Assembly: GCA_048262455.1 (NCBI GenBank)
Contig: JBLXFD010000006.1
Location: forward strand, 1-64,000
From: Psychromarinibacter sp048262455
Lineage (GTDB): Bacteria > Pseudomonadota > Alphaproteobacteria > Rhodobacterales > Rhodobacteraceae
DNA length: 64,000 nucleotides
Reading direction: 5' to 3'
The translations under genes and the position numbers were made by a program. Shown here piece by piece: positions 34,395 to 44,002 of this stretch (position 1 is its first letter; every line of letters begins with the position of its first letter). The notes beneath the pieces were generated by a model, which was not told the DNA's origin, searched no databases, and saw nothing but the letters and a program-made list of their open reading frames with translations.

Positions 34395-37100
34395 ATGGCA
34401 AAGAAAATGCTTATCGACGCCACCCACGCGGAAGAGACCCGCGTCGTGGTGGTGGACGGAAACAAGGTCGAGGAGTTCGACTTTGAAACGGAAAACAGGC
34501 GCCAGCTAGCCGGCAACATCTATCTTGCCAAGGTCAGCCGGGTGGAGCCCTCGCTCCAGGCGGCCTTCGTCGAATATGGCGGCAACCGGCACGGTTTCCT
34601 CGCCTTTTCCGAGATTCACCCCGATTACTACCAGATCCCGGTGGCCGACCGCGAGGCGCTGATCGCCGAGGAACGGGCCTTTGCCCGGCAGGAGGAAGAG
34701 GAAGAGGACAAGCCCAAGCGGCGCACCCGCACGCGCCGCCGTGCCGCGCCCAAGGCCGAGGCCACCGCGTCGGACGACGCGGTCGAAAGCCGTGACGTCA
34801 CCTCGGACGACATCCCCGGCATGGGGGTGGTCGACTTCGAGGACGACGACGACTCCGAAGAGGGCGCCGAGCCCGTCGCGCTGACCGACGAGGTCGCCGA
34901 GGAACCCGCCCGCGGCCGCCGCCGCAGCCGGGGCAAGGCCGCGCAGGCCGAGACCGACGATGCGCCCTCCGAGGCCGAGGCCGATGACGAGGCCTTCGAC
35001 GCCGTCGACCACGCCGCCGACCGCGACGAGGAGATCGAATCCGTCGCCGAGGAGGACGTGACCGAGGAGATCCGCCAGCCGCGCAAGCCGCGGCCGCGCA
35101 AGTACAAGATCCAGGAGGTCGTCAAGGTCCGCCAGATCCTGCTGGTGCAGGTCGTCAAGGAAGAGCGCGGCAACAAGGGCGCCGCGCTGACCACCTACCT
35201 GTCGCTGGCCGGGCGCTACTGCGTGCTGATGCCCAACACCGCCCGCGGCGGCGGCATCTCGCGCAAGATCACCAACGCGGCCGACCGCAAGAAGCTGAAG
35301 GAGATCGCCACCTCCATCGACGTGCCCGAGGGCGCGGGCCTGATCGTGCGGACCGCCGGCGCCAAGCGCACCAAGTCCGAGATCAAGCGCGACTACGAGT
35401 ACCTGCAGCGCCTGTGGGAACAGATCCGCGAGCTGACGCTGAAATCCATCGCGCCGGCGAAGATCTACGAGGAAGGCAACCTCATCAAGCGCTCGATCCG
35501 CGACCTGTACAACCGCGACATCGACGAGGTGCTGGTGGAGGGCGAGGCGGGCTACCGCACCGCCAAGGACTTCATGAAGATGATCATGCCGTCCCACGCC
35601 AAGAACGTCCGGCACTACGCCGACCAGATGCCGCTGCTGGCGCGCTACCAGGTGGAAAGCTACCTGACCTCGATGTTCAACCCCACGGTGCAGCTGCCCT
35701 CGGGCGGGTACATCGTGATCGGCGTGACCGAGGCGCTGGTGGCGATCGACGTCAACTCCGGCCGGGCCACCAAGAAGGGCTCGATCGAGGAGACGGCGCT
35801 GCAGACCAACCTCGAGGCGGCGGAAGAGATCGCCCGTCAGCTGCGGCTGCGCGACCTTGCGGGCCTGATCGTGATCGACTTCATCGACATGGAAGAGCGG
35901 CGCAACAACACGGCGGTGGAAAAGCGGTTCAAGGACCGGCTGAAGACCGACCGCGCGCGCATCCAGGTTGGCCGCATCTCTGGTTTCGGGCTGATGGAGA
36001 TGAGCCGCCAGCGGCTGCGCCCGGGGATGCTGGAGGCCACGACCCAGCCCTGCACCGCCTGCCACGGCACCGGCCTGATCCGGTCCGCCGACAACCTCGC
36101 GCTGGCGATCCTGCGGCAGCTGGAAGAGGAAGGCACCCGCGGCAAGACCCGCGAGGCGCTGGTCAAGGCGCCGGTGGAGATCGTCAACTTCCTGATGAAC
36201 CAGAAGCGCGAGCATATCGCGCAGATCGAGGCGCGCTATGGCATGAGCGTGCGGATCGAGGGGGACATCTTCCTGATCTCGCCCGACTTCACCATCGAGA
36301 AGTTCAAGACCGCCACCCGCCCGGTGGCCGAGCCGACGCCGGTGGTGTCGGTGGATGCCTCGCTGATGCCCGACGAGGTGATCGAGGAGGACGAGGACGA
36401 GGCGCTGGAGCCGGAGACCTCGGACGAGGACAGCTCTGACGAGCGGTCCGAGGCGCGCGATGCCGAGGACGACAAGCCCAAGAAGCGGCGCCGGCGTCGG
36501 CGCCGGCGGCGGGGCGGCAACGGCAATGGCGAGGACGGGCACCAGGACAACGGCGAGTCGCAGGACAACGGCGATGCCCGCGACGAGGATGCCCCGGCGG
36601 TAGCGGCGGAGGCCAAAACCGAAGCGCAGCCCGAGACGCAACCGGAGGCCAAGCCCGACGCACCGGCCGAAACGCCGGCCGAGCTGGCGGCAGAGGTCGC
36701 GGCAGGGGCGGAGGCCGAGGGGGAAGAGAAACCCAAGAAGCGCCGCCGCCGCTCGCGCAGCCGCAAGTCGGACGAGGCACCGCAGGAGGGGACCGAGGCT
36801 CAGCCCGAGGCCGCCCCGTCGCCGGAACCGGTGGCCGAGGCGCAGCCCGCAGCGCAGCCGGAGCCTGAACCCCAGCCCGAGCCCGAAGCCGAACCGGAAG
36901 CCCAGCCGGAGCCGGTGGCGGAAGCCGCGCCCGAGCCCGAGCCGGAACCCCAGCCCGAGCCGGAGCCGGAGGTTGCCGAAAGCCAGCCGGAGCCCGAGCC
37001 CGAGCCTCAGCCCGAGCCGGAAAAGGAGCCGGCCCTCGCCGAGAGCGAGGACAGCGCGCCCAAGCCGAAGAAACGCGGCTGGTGGTCGATCGGCCGCTAG
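34395..37100 (+). CDS. rne: Ribonuclease E
   Basis: Essential endoribonuclease for mRNA decay and rRNA processing and scaffold of the degradosome. The 901-residue protein opens MAKKMLIDATHAEETRVVVVDG. The S1 domain is split by a long acidic, low-complexity insert (about residues 100-235), usual in alphaproteobacteria. The catalytic domain has the metal-binding VAIDVNSG and IVIDFIDM aspartates and the zinc-link CTACHGTG. Residues after about 660 are a disordered scaffold with Arg-rich patches (KKRRRRRRRR) and a long PEPEPQPEPE repeat, ending KKRGWWSIGR. Confidence 0.96.
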   Translation: MAKKMLIDATHAEETRVVVVDGNKVEEFDFETENRRQLAGNIYLAKVSRVEPSLQAAFVEYGGNRHGFLAFSEIHPDYYQIPVADREALIAEERAFARQEEEEEDKPKRRTRTRRRAAPKAEATASDDAVESRDVTSDDIPGMGVVDFEDDDDSEEGAEPVALTDEVAEEPARGRRRSRGKAAQAETDDAPSEAEADDEAFDAVDHAADRDEEIESVAEEDVTEEIRQPRKPRPRKYKIQEVVKVRQILLVQVVKEERGNKGAALTTYLSLAGRYCVLMPNTARGGGISRKITNAADRKKLKEIATSIDVPEGAGLIVRTAGAKRTKSEIKRDYEYLQRLWEQIRELTLKSIAPAKIYEEGNLIKRSIRDLYNRDIDEVLVEGEAGYRTAKDFMKMIMPSHAKNVRHYADQMPLLARYQVESYLTSMFNPTVQLPSGGYIVIGVTEALVAIDVNSGRATKKGSIEETALQTNLEAAEEIARQLRLRDLAGLIVIDFIDMEERRNNTAVEKRFKDRLKTDRARIQVGRISGFGLMEMSRQRLRPGMLEATTQPCTACHGTGLIRSADNLALAILRQLEEEGTRGKTREALVKAPVEIVNFLMNQKREHIAQIEARYGMSVRIEGDIFLISPDFTIEKFKTATRPVAEPTPVVSVDASLMPDEVIEEDEDEALEPETSDEDSSDERSEARDAEDDKPKKRRRRRRRRRGGNGNGEDGHQDNGESQDNGDARDEDAPAVAAEAKTEAQPETQPEAKPDAPAETPAELAAEVAAGAEAEGEEKPKKRRRRSRSRKSDEAPQEGTEAQPEAAPSPEPVAEAQPAAQPEPEPQPEPEAEPEAQPEPVAEAAPEPEPEPQPEPEPEVAESQPEPEPEPQPEPEKEPALAESEDSAPKPKKRGWWSIGR

Positions 37101-37122
37101 GGCGACTGGAACGGAAGAAAAG

Positions 37123-37151
37123 AAAGGCCGCGGATCGCTCCGCGGCCTTTT
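37123..37151. terminator. Bidirectional intrinsic terminator between rne and tusA
   Basis: A 12 bp perfect stem (37123-37134 with 37139-37150) around a TCGC loop, with core GGCCGCGGA/TCCGCGGCC, ends in TTTT on the plus strand and reads into TTTCTTTTCTTCC on the minus strand. It can end both rne and the convergent tusA transcript. Confidence 0.9.
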
Positions 37152-37162
37152 CGCATGAGGGC

Positions 37163-37414
37163 TCAGCCCTTGCGGATCAGGTGCACCTGCACCGCGTCCC
37201 GCGTCTCGACCGACAGCCGGGTATGGCCGGCCTCGTCGCAGAAATGCGGGATGTCGATGATCGCCACGGGATCGTCGGCCAACACTTCGATCACCTGCCC
37301 CGGGGCCAGCGCCTGCAGCCGCTTGCGCAGCTTCAGCACCGGCAGCGGGCAGATCAGCCCGCAGGTGTCCAGCCGGGCGTCGGGGGTCGTATCGGGAGAG
37401 TTGTCGCGGTTCAT
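37163..37414 (-). CDS. tusA: TusA-family sulfurtransferase
   Basis: An 83-residue sulfur-carrier protein of the TusA/SirA/YedF family. The catalytic cysteine is in DTCGLICPLPVLKLRKRL (CPxP motif, Cys near residue 21), and the DDPVAIIDIPHFCDEAGH segment is typical of the fold. It accepts persulfide sulfur for tRNA modification or other sulfur transfer. The ATG at 37414 lies before a gap upstream shared with ccdA, which is divergent. Confidence 0.9.
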   Translation of the reverse strand: MNRDNSPDTTPDARLDTCGLICPLPVLKLRKRLQALAPGQVIEVLADDPVAIIDIPHFCDEAGHTRLSVETRDAVQVHLIRKG

Positions 37415-37529
37415 GACGCCAGATAAGGCGGCGGCGGCGCAACTGTCCACGGGGATGTGAGCGGACGTGGGCTGACGCGCGCCGCGACAGCGGTTATCAC
37501 GGCGCGGCAAGGACAGCGAAAGGCAGGCC

Positions 37530-38282
37530 ATGTTCGGTATCGACATTCTCGACGCGACGCTACTTCCGGCCATGCTGGTTGCGCTGACCGCGGGGTTCCT
37601 GTCGTTCCTGTCGCCCTGCGTGCTGCCCATCGTGCCGCCGTACCTGGCCTACATGGGCGGGATCAGCATGACCGAGATGCAGGGCAGCATCGCCGGCCGC
37701 CGCCGGGTTCTGATGTCGGCGCTGTTCTTCGTGCTGGGCCTGTCCACGGTCTTCCTGTTCCTCGGCTTCACCGCCTCGGCCTTCGGCAGTTTCTTCCTGC
37801 AGAACCAGGACTGGTTCGTCATCGCCGCGGGGCTGGTGGTGATGATCTTCGGCGCGCATTTCATCGGCATCTACCGCATCGGCTTCATGGACCGCGAGCT
37901 GCGGGTGGAGGCCGGCGACCGCGGCGGCAGCGCCTTCGGGGCCTACGTGCTGGGGCTGGCCTTCGCTTTCGGCTGGACCCCCTGCATCGGCCCGCAGCTG
38001 GGCGCGATCCTGTCCATCGCCGCCTCCGAGGCCAGCCTGTCGCGCGGCACCGCGCTGCTGGGGGTCTACGCGCTGGGGCTGGGCATCCCGTTCCTGCTGG
38101 TGGCGATGTTCTTCCCGCGTCTCGAAGGCGTCATGGGCTGGATGAAGCGGCACATGGACCGGATCGAGAAGGTCATGGGCCTGCTGCTGTGGACCGTGGG
38201 CCTGATGATGCTGACCGGCCAGTTCAGCGCCTTCTCCTGGTGGCTGCTGGAGAAGTTCCCGGCCCTGGCGGCGGTGGGCTGA
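37530..38282 (+). CDS. ccdA: Cytochrome c biogenesis protein CcdA
   Basis: Inner-membrane thiol transporter that carries reducing power to the periplasm for cytochrome c maturation. The 250-residue protein has six membrane segments and the two active-site cysteines in LSPCVLPIVPPYL (about Cys30) and GWTPCIGPQLG (about Cys151). Divergent from tusA. The gene is 61 bp upstream of an unrelated hydrolase-P450 pair. Confidence 0.93.
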   Translation: MFGIDILDATLLPAMLVALTAGFLSFLSPCVLPIVPPYLAYMGGISMTEMQGSIAGRRRVLMSALFFVLGLSTVFLFLGFTASAFGSFFLQNQDWFVIAAGLVVMIFGAHFIGIYRIGFMDRELRVEAGDRGGSAFGAYVLGLAFAFGWTPCIGPQLGAILSIAASEASLSRGTALLGVYALGLGIPFLLVAMFFPRLEGVMGWMKRHMDRIEKVMGLLLWTVGLMMLTGQFSAFSWWLLEKFPALAAVG

Positions 38283-38343
38283 CCGGCTTATTTTCGCCTG
38301 AAATTGCCGCTACGCTACCCGGCGAGCAGCCAAGAGGCGAAGC

Positions 38344-39594
38344 ATGACGCCCGACCAACCCGTTAGACGCCGCCGGGTCTTCTACATTCCCGGCTACGAC
38401 CCGATCCACCCGCGCCGCTACCGCGAGCTGTACCGCAAGGAAGGCGCCGAGCAGGCGCGCGTGTCCGGCTACGAGATCGGCCTCGCCCCCCGCCAGGGCG
38501 CCCGCTACGGCTGGGACGTGACGGCGAGGATGGAGGGGCAGGACGTCTCGGCGGCGATGGAGGTGCTGGTCTGGTCCGACATCGTACGCGGGTCGATGTC
38601 CAACTCGATCCCCGCCACCTACTGGCAGTTGCTGCGCACCGCATGGATCTACATCGGCTCCGGCACGCTGCGGCGGCTGATGTGGATGCGCAAGGGGCCG
38701 GTGATCGCCGCGCTCTACCCGGTGGTGATGCTGCTGGCGCAACTGGCGCTGGCGCTGGGGCTGGGGGCGCTGGCGGGCTGGGCGGTCTCGGCGGGCGCGG
38801 GCTGGCTGGCCGGGCAGGCCGGGTTGCCGGGGCAGGGGGCGGCGCTGACCCTGCTGTGGCTGGCGGTGGCGGCGGGCGTGGCCTGGTGGGTGCTGCGCCG
38901 GTTCAAGGCGCGGGACGGCAAGTTCTACGCCTACTACCTGATGCACGACTACGCCTATACCTGCCGCCTGAAGGGCGCCAACCCGCCAGAGCTGGAGGCG
39001 CGGATGGCCGAGTTCACCGCGATCATCGCCGAGGCGCTGACCGAGGATCTGGACGAGGTACTGGTGGTGGGCCATTCCTCCGGCGCGCATCTCGGGGTTT
39101 CGATCCTCGCCGACCTGATCCGCGCCGGAAAGGTGCCGGCGGACGGCCCGGCGCTGGCCTTCCTGACATTGGGGCAGGTGGTGCCGATGGTGTCCTTCCT
39201 GCCCGCCGCGACGCGGCTGCGGGCCGACCTGCACTATCTTTCCGCGCGGGACGAGCTGACCTGGGTCGACGTCACCGCCCCCGGCGACGGCTGCGCCTTC
39301 GCGCTGTGCGACCCGGTGGCGGTCTCGGGCGTGGCGCCCCCGGACCAGCGCTGGCCGCTGGTCTTTTCGGCCGCCTTCACCCGCACCCTCAGCCCGGAGC
39401 TGTGGAAGTCCCTGCGCTGGCGGTTCTTCCGGCTGCATTTCCAGTACCTTTGCGCCTTCGACCGGCCCGGCGACTACGACTATTTCCGCATCACCGCGGG
39501 GCCGCTGACCCTGGGCGCGCGCTATGCCGGGCGGCCGCCGTCGAAAAGCCGCATCGACGTGCCGGCCTCGCGCTACACCTCGATGGCCGCATGA
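38344..39594 (+). CDS. Membrane-associated alpha/beta-hydrolase-like protein
   Basis: A 416-residue protein of no named family. It starts with RRRVFYIPGYDPIHPRRYRELYR, has two adjacent membrane segments (about 118-138 and 160-183), and then a lipase-like elbow VVGHSSGAHLG (Ser near 244). The C-terminal part is rich in aromatic residues. It overlaps the cytochrome P450 gene by 4 bp (ATGA), so both are made together and may act on the same hydrophobic substrate. The substrate is unknown; the hydrolase fold assignment rests on the GHSSGAH motif and the HxxxxxxP start. Confidence 0.7.
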   Translation: MTPDQPVRRRRVFYIPGYDPIHPRRYRELYRKEGAEQARVSGYEIGLAPRQGARYGWDVTARMEGQDVSAAMEVLVWSDIVRGSMSNSIPATYWQLLRTAWIYIGSGTLRRLMWMRKGPVIAALYPVVMLLAQLALALGLGALAGWAVSAGAGWLAGQAGLPGQGAALTLLWLAVAAGVAWWVLRRFKARDGKFYAYYLMHDYAYTCRLKGANPPELEARMAEFTAIIAEALTEDLDEVLVVGHSSGAHLGVSILADLIRAGKVPADGPALAFLTLGQVVPMVSFLPAATRLRADLHYLSARDELTWVDVTAPGDGCAFALCDPVAVSGVAPPDQRWPLVFSAAFTRTLSPELWKSLRWRFFRLHFQYLCAFDRPGDYDYFRITAGPLTLGARYAGRPPSKSRIDVPASRYTSMAA

Positions 39595-40940
39595 TCCCGC
39601 CCAAGCCGCCGTCGCGGCCGGGCAAGGTCTCGCTGTGGCGCTATGCGCGGCTTTTCCGGCAGGACATCCTGTCGGCCCAGCCGGCGCGCCTCTACCGCGC
39701 GTGGATGGCGGAGTTCCGCACCCCCTTCTTCCGGTCCTACCTGGTGAACCAGCCGGCGCTGCTGCGCGAGGTGCTGAACGCGCGGCCGATGGACTTCCCG
39801 AAGTCCGGCCGCATCGGCGAGGGGCTGCGGCCGCTGCTGGGAAACTCGGTCTTCCTGACCAACGGCGAGACCTGGCTGCGCCAGCGGAGGATCATCGACC
39901 CGGCCTTCGAGGGCGGGCGGCTGCGCGATACCTTTCCGGCCATGCTGGCGGCGGCGCAGGCGGCGGCGGCGCGGCTGGAGGCGCGGCAGGGGGTGGTGGA
40001 GATCGAGGCCGAGGCCAGCCACGCCGCCGCCGACGTGATCTTTCGCACGCTGTTCTCCATCCCGATCGAGCACGAGATCGCCGCCGAGGTCTTCGACCAG
40101 TTCCGCGAGTACCAGCGCACCCAGCCGATCCTGAACATCGCCGCCTTCCTGCCGCTGCCGCGCTGGATGCCGCGGTTTCACCGCCGTCGCACCCGGGCCT
40201 CGGCCAGGGTGATCCGCAACCTGATCGCCCGGCTGACCGACAGCCGCCGCGCCGAGATCGCCGGGGGCAGGGCGCCCGACGACCTGGCGACCAAGATCAT
40301 GACCACGGTGGACCCCGAGACGGGCCGCGGCTTCGACACCGCCGAGATGGTGGACCAGGTGGCGATCTTCTTTCTCGCCGGGCACGAGACCTCGGCCTCG
40401 GCGCTCGGCTGGGCGCTGTACCTGCTGGCGCTGTTCCCCGAGGCGCAGGAGCGGCTGTCGGCCGAAGCCGGGGCGCTGGGGGAGGAGATCGCTTTCTCCG
40501 ACCTGTCGAAGCTGCGCTTCACCCGCGACGTGTTCCGCGAGACGCTGCGGCTTTACCCCCCCGTGCCGATGATGGTGCGCGAGACGACCCGGCCCGAGAC
40601 CTTCCGCGACCGCGTGCTGGCGCGCGGAGCGCAGGTGGTGCTGAGCCCCTGGCACCTGCACCGGCACGAGCGGCTCTGGGAGCGTCCCGACGAGTTCGAC
40701 CCGGACCGCTTCGCCACCGAGAACGGCCGCGCCTGCCTGCGCGAGGCCTACCTGCCGTTCTCCTCCGGCAAGCGCGTCTGCACCGGCGCCGGTTTCGCCA
40801 TGGCCGAGGGGGTGCTGCTGCTGGCGGTGCTGGTGCGCCGTTTCCGGTTCGAGCGGATCGAGGGGGACGACCCGGTGCCGGTGGCTTACCTGACGGTGCG
40901 CTCGCGGGGGGGGATAAGGTTGCGGGTGACGGCGCGGTAG
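39591..40940 (+). CDS. Cytochrome P450
   Basis: A 449-residue heme monooxygenase. The I-helix has LAGHETSASAL near residue 263, the K-helix ExxR is in ETLRLYPP, and the heme-binding loop is FSSGKRVCTGAGFAM with the proximal cysteine near residue 398. No ferredoxin or reductase gene is adjacent, so electron supply comes from elsewhere. The sequence is of the CYP4/CYP102-like class by its ExxR and heme context rather than a bacterial CYP101 type. Its TAG stop coincides with the edge of an R1 repeat. Confidence 0.92.
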   Translation: MIPPKPPSRPGKVSLWRYARLFRQDILSAQPARLYRAWMAEFRTPFFRSYLVNQPALLREVLNARPMDFPKSGRIGEGLRPLLGNSVFLTNGETWLRQRRIIDPAFEGGRLRDTFPAMLAAAQAAAARLEARQGVVEIEAEASHAAADVIFRTLFSIPIEHEIAAEVFDQFREYQRTQPILNIAAFLPLPRWMPRFHRRRTRASARVIRNLIARLTDSRRAEIAGGRAPDDLATKIMTTVDPETGRGFDTAEMVDQVAIFFLAGHETSASALGWALYLLALFPEAQERLSAEAGALGEEIAFSDLSKLRFTRDVFRETLRLYPPVPMMVRETTRPETFRDRVLARGAQVVLSPWHLHRHERLWERPDEFDPDRFATENGRACLREAYLPFSSGKRVCTGAGFAMAEGVLLLAVLVRRFRFERIEGDDPVPVAYLTVRSRGGIRLRVTAR

Positions 40941-41430
40941 GGTGGGGTGTACGAAGCGCTGATCCGCCCCGAACAAGCCGAAGGCGCGGGGCGAGCGCCT
41001 GCCCGTTCCGGCGGGCTGGCGCTTTGGAGCTGCAGGGCAAGGCTCGTTCTGTGCGCGGATGTGGCGGGATAAAGTGCCCATGCCGCAGGTCGGCAGCGCC
41101 ACCCCACGGGCAGGCTTGTGTTGTGCTGTGGCGGGGTGAATCCCGCCCTACTTCACTTGGAGCAAAGCGCTGATTAGCCCCCGAACAAGCCGGAGGCGCG
41201 GGGGCGAGCGCCTGCCCGTCCCGGCGGGCTGGCGCTGTGTCATCCTCGTGCGACGCTCATTCTTCGCGCGAATGTGGGCGGGATAAAGTGCCTATGCCGG
41301 AGGTTGGCGGCGCCATCCCACGGGCAGGCTGGCGTTGCGCATTTGCGGGGTGAGCCCCGCCCTACCAATCATCTGAACGACGTGCCGATCAGCCCCCGAA
41401 CAAGCCGTAAGCGCGCAGGCTCCCCTCGCG
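40941..41430 (-). repeat. R1 repeat cluster 3, inverted orientation
   Basis: Two full units and a partial one, reading opposite to clusters 1 and 2. The hairpin ends GGCGGGGTGAATCCCGCCCTAC (about 41130-41151) and GCGGGGTGAGCCCCGCCCTACC (41345-41366) mark unit ends 215 bp apart; a third, truncated copy follows to about 41430. Block order and sequence match clusters 1 and 2. It lies between P450 (+) and speE (-), again a convergent junction, and holds no gene. Confidence 0.9.
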
Positions 41431-41432
41431 CC

Positions 41433-42293
<861 letters not shown>

Positions 42294-42418
42294 GGTCAAT
42301 CTCCCGTCCGGTGGCGCCGCGACCTTGGGCACGGGGGCGCGGATGTCAATGGTTGCGTGAGGGGCGCGTGGGGGCAGGGCGGCTTGGCAGGGGCGCGCGG
42401 GCGCGCTAACCCGGGGGC

Positions 42419-42838
42419 ATGACCCGCACCCCCCGCCTTGCCGCGCTGGCCGTGCTGCCCCGGGACGGGCAACTACTGCTGGTGCAGCGGCGCAATCCGC
42501 CGGACGCCGGGCTCTGGGGCTTTCCCGGCGGCAAGGTGGACTGGGGCGAGACGGTCTTTGCCGCGGCAGAGCGCGAACTGTTCGAGGAGACGGGGGTGCA
42601 CGCCACGGCGCAGGAGTTTCTGACCAACCTCGACATCCTGGTGGAGGACGAAGCGGGCGGCCTCAGCCATCACTTCCTGTTGGCGGCGGTGCTTTGCGAG
42701 TGGCGGGCAGGGGAGCCGGTGGCGGGGGACGACGCGGTGGCGGCGGAATGGGTCGCGTTCAAGGAGGTGCTGGCGCAGGGGCGGCCCATGAGCCGGGACG
42801 TGGACCGGCTGCTGCGGCTGGTGCTGGAGCGGCGGTGA
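42419..42838 (+). CDS. NUDIX hydrolase (MutT type)
   Basis: A 139-residue Nudix pyrophosphohydrolase. The Nudix box is GGKVDWGETVFAAAERELFEETGV (GX5EX7REUXEEXGU), starting near residue 37. The substrate (8-oxo-dGTP, ADP-ribose or another nucleotide) cannot be told. It lies on the plus strand between speE and speD, which are on the minus strand. Confidence 0.9.
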   Translation: MTRTPRLAALAVLPRDGQLLLVQRRNPPDAGLWGFPGGKVDWGETVFAAAERELFEETGVHATAQEFLTNLDILVEDEAGGLSHHFLLAAVLCEWRAGEPVAGDDAVAAEWVAFKEVLAQGRPMSRDVDRLLRLVLERR

Positions 42839-42869
42839 GCGGGGGAATTCCGGTCGCTTGGCTCAGGTC

Positions 42870-43036
42870 GCGCGGAATCGAGGGCCGCAGGCCCGCCGCG
42901 CATCGCCGGGCCGCCCCCCGGCACCGCGATCCGGTTGCCGTGAACGCGACGCTCGGAGGGTCTTCGGACTTGGCGGGATAAATCGCTGCTGCTCGAAAGA
43001 CCGATCGCCGTAGCGCGGCCCGTCGATGCGCGGCTC
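42870..43036. repeat. R2 repeat, copy 1
   Basis: A GC-rich non-coding block with two hairpins, GGGCCGCAGGCCC and CCGGGCCGCCCCCCGG, then GCGACGCTCGGAGGGT, GGCGGGATAAATCG and GCGGCCCGTCGATGCGCGGCTC. It matches 45434-45612 closely. It lies in the convergent gap between mutT and speD, next to the hairpin RNA described below. The GGCGGGATAAA part resembles a block in R1, so the two families may be related. Confidence 0.8.
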
Positions 43037-43060
43037 TACGTTCTCGAATTGCCAACCCGC

Positions 43061-43095
43061 AAAGGAAAAGGGGCCGCCCTGCCAGTGGCGGCCCC
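43061..43095 (-). terminator. Intrinsic terminator at the end of the speD / hairpin-RNA transcript
   Basis: On the minus strand, GGGGCCGCC and GGCGGCCCC (43095-43087 and 43078-43070) pair over an 8 nt loop and are followed by TTTTCCTTT. This ends a transcript coming from speD or from a promoter between. No comparable T-tract exists on the plus strand. Confidence 0.85.
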
Positions 43096-43486
43096 GAAGT
43101 CGTCCTGTCTTCCGGCGCAGTTGCCTGCGTCTGTGGTCTGTCCCCGGCCCGCGCCTTTGCGCTGGTGCCATCCCGTCACGCGCACTTCGGTGCGTCTGTC
43201 GTCCCTCTGCGCATCTGCATGCGTCTTGCTGGTCCCCCTGGCCCTTAATTCAGGCCTGTCCCTCTGGCTTTTTTTTCTGGCGCATATTCCTGCGTCTCGT
43301 GGGGCGCCGGTCCTGTCGCCGGTCGCCGTCCGGGCATCCCCGTCCCGGATGCCATGGCCGCGCGCCATCCCCGCGCGCGGCCGCGGGCGGCGCATGTCCC
43401 GATGCGCCGCCGAATGTCCGATCCGCTTGCGGATCCTGAAGGTCTGTCCCTCGAAAGGCGCCCGAGTTTTCCGCAGGCGCCCTGCC
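43096..43486 (-). ncRNA. Candidate structured RNA with repeated GGA-loop hairpins
   Basis: About 390 nt of minus-strand sequence after the speD stop folds as a row of some eleven small hairpins. On the minus strand six consecutive loops carry GGA: 43457-43481 (TGCGGAAAACTCG), 43386-43411 (CGGGAC), 43356-43382 (CGGGGATGG), 43333-43353 (GGGACGG), 43303-43327 (CGACAGGA) and 43280-43295 (GGAATA). Further hairpins (43209-43224, 43180-43195, 43151-43162, 43115-43130) alternate with purine-rich linkers such as CAGAGGGACGACA. GGA occurs 19 times on the minus strand and twice on the plus strand. An intrinsic terminator follows. This resembles CsrB/RsmZ protein-titrating RNAs; it could also be the 3' UTR of speD. 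Confidence 0.6.
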
Positions 43487-44002
43487 TCAGGCGGCGCAGG
43501 TCTCGTTGACCAGCCCGTCGCCGCGCAGCAGTTCCGTGACGCGCACGTCCTGCGTTCCGAAAGCCTTTCGCAGCACGTCCACCGCACGCCAGGGCTCGGC
43601 GTCACCGCACATGAAGACGTCGAAGGCGCCGTAGCCGATTTCCGGCCAGGTGTGCACGCTGATGTGGCTCTCGGCCAGCACCGCCACGCCGCTCACGCCC
43701 TGGGGCGAGAACTTGTGGGTGTGGATGTGCAGCAGCGTCGCGCCGCATTCCCTCACGCTGTCGCGGAAGGCCTGCTGGATGCGCGCCTCGTCGTCCAGAC
43801 CGTGGCCGTCCACCACCTCGATGATGAGGTGGGTCCCGGCAAAGACGCGGCCATCGCGGCGGATGAAGTGATCCTCGCGGTCGTCGTCCAGCACGTTGCG
43901 GTTCGCAATTTCAGTGGTGTCCGGAACCCGGACACGGGAGTCTTCCTCGTGGGCGCCTGTCTCCAGACCGATCCCCAGTTGGAAGAGGTCGGCGCCGTCC
44001 AT
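43487..44002 (-). CDS. speD: S-adenosylmethionine decarboxylase proenzyme
   Basis: Makes decarboxylated S-adenosylmethionine for spermidine synthesis. The 171-residue proenzyme has the self-cleavage site in LAESHISVHTWPE (between Glu111 and Ser112), which generates the pyruvoyl group, with His116 and Cys132 (FMCGDAEPWRA) as processing and catalytic residues. A 45-residue N-terminal extension precedes the core domain. A promoter is visible upstream. The reverse-strand neighbour speE completes the pathway. Confidence 0.93.
   Translation of the reverse strand: MDGADLFQLGIGLETGAHEEDSRVRVPDTTEIANRNVLDDDREDHFIRRDGRVFAGTHLIIEVVDGHGLDDEARIQQAFRDSVRECGATLLHIHTHKFSPQGVSGVAVLAESHISVHTWPEIGYGAFDVFMCGDAEPWRAVDVLRKAFGTQDVRVTELLRGDGLVNETCAA

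Noticed and set aside
34506..37442. A long minus-strand frame opposite rne (978 residues)
   Set aside because: Low-complexity Leu/Gly/Arg content follows from the complementary strand of the acidic rne scaffold; the rne frame carries real motifs.
43269..43276. A T8 run on the plus strand as an mutT terminator
   Set aside because: The preceding AGGCC/GGCTT stem has only five pairs with a G-T, and the clean terminator and GGA asymmetry favour the minus strand; it remains a weak possibility.
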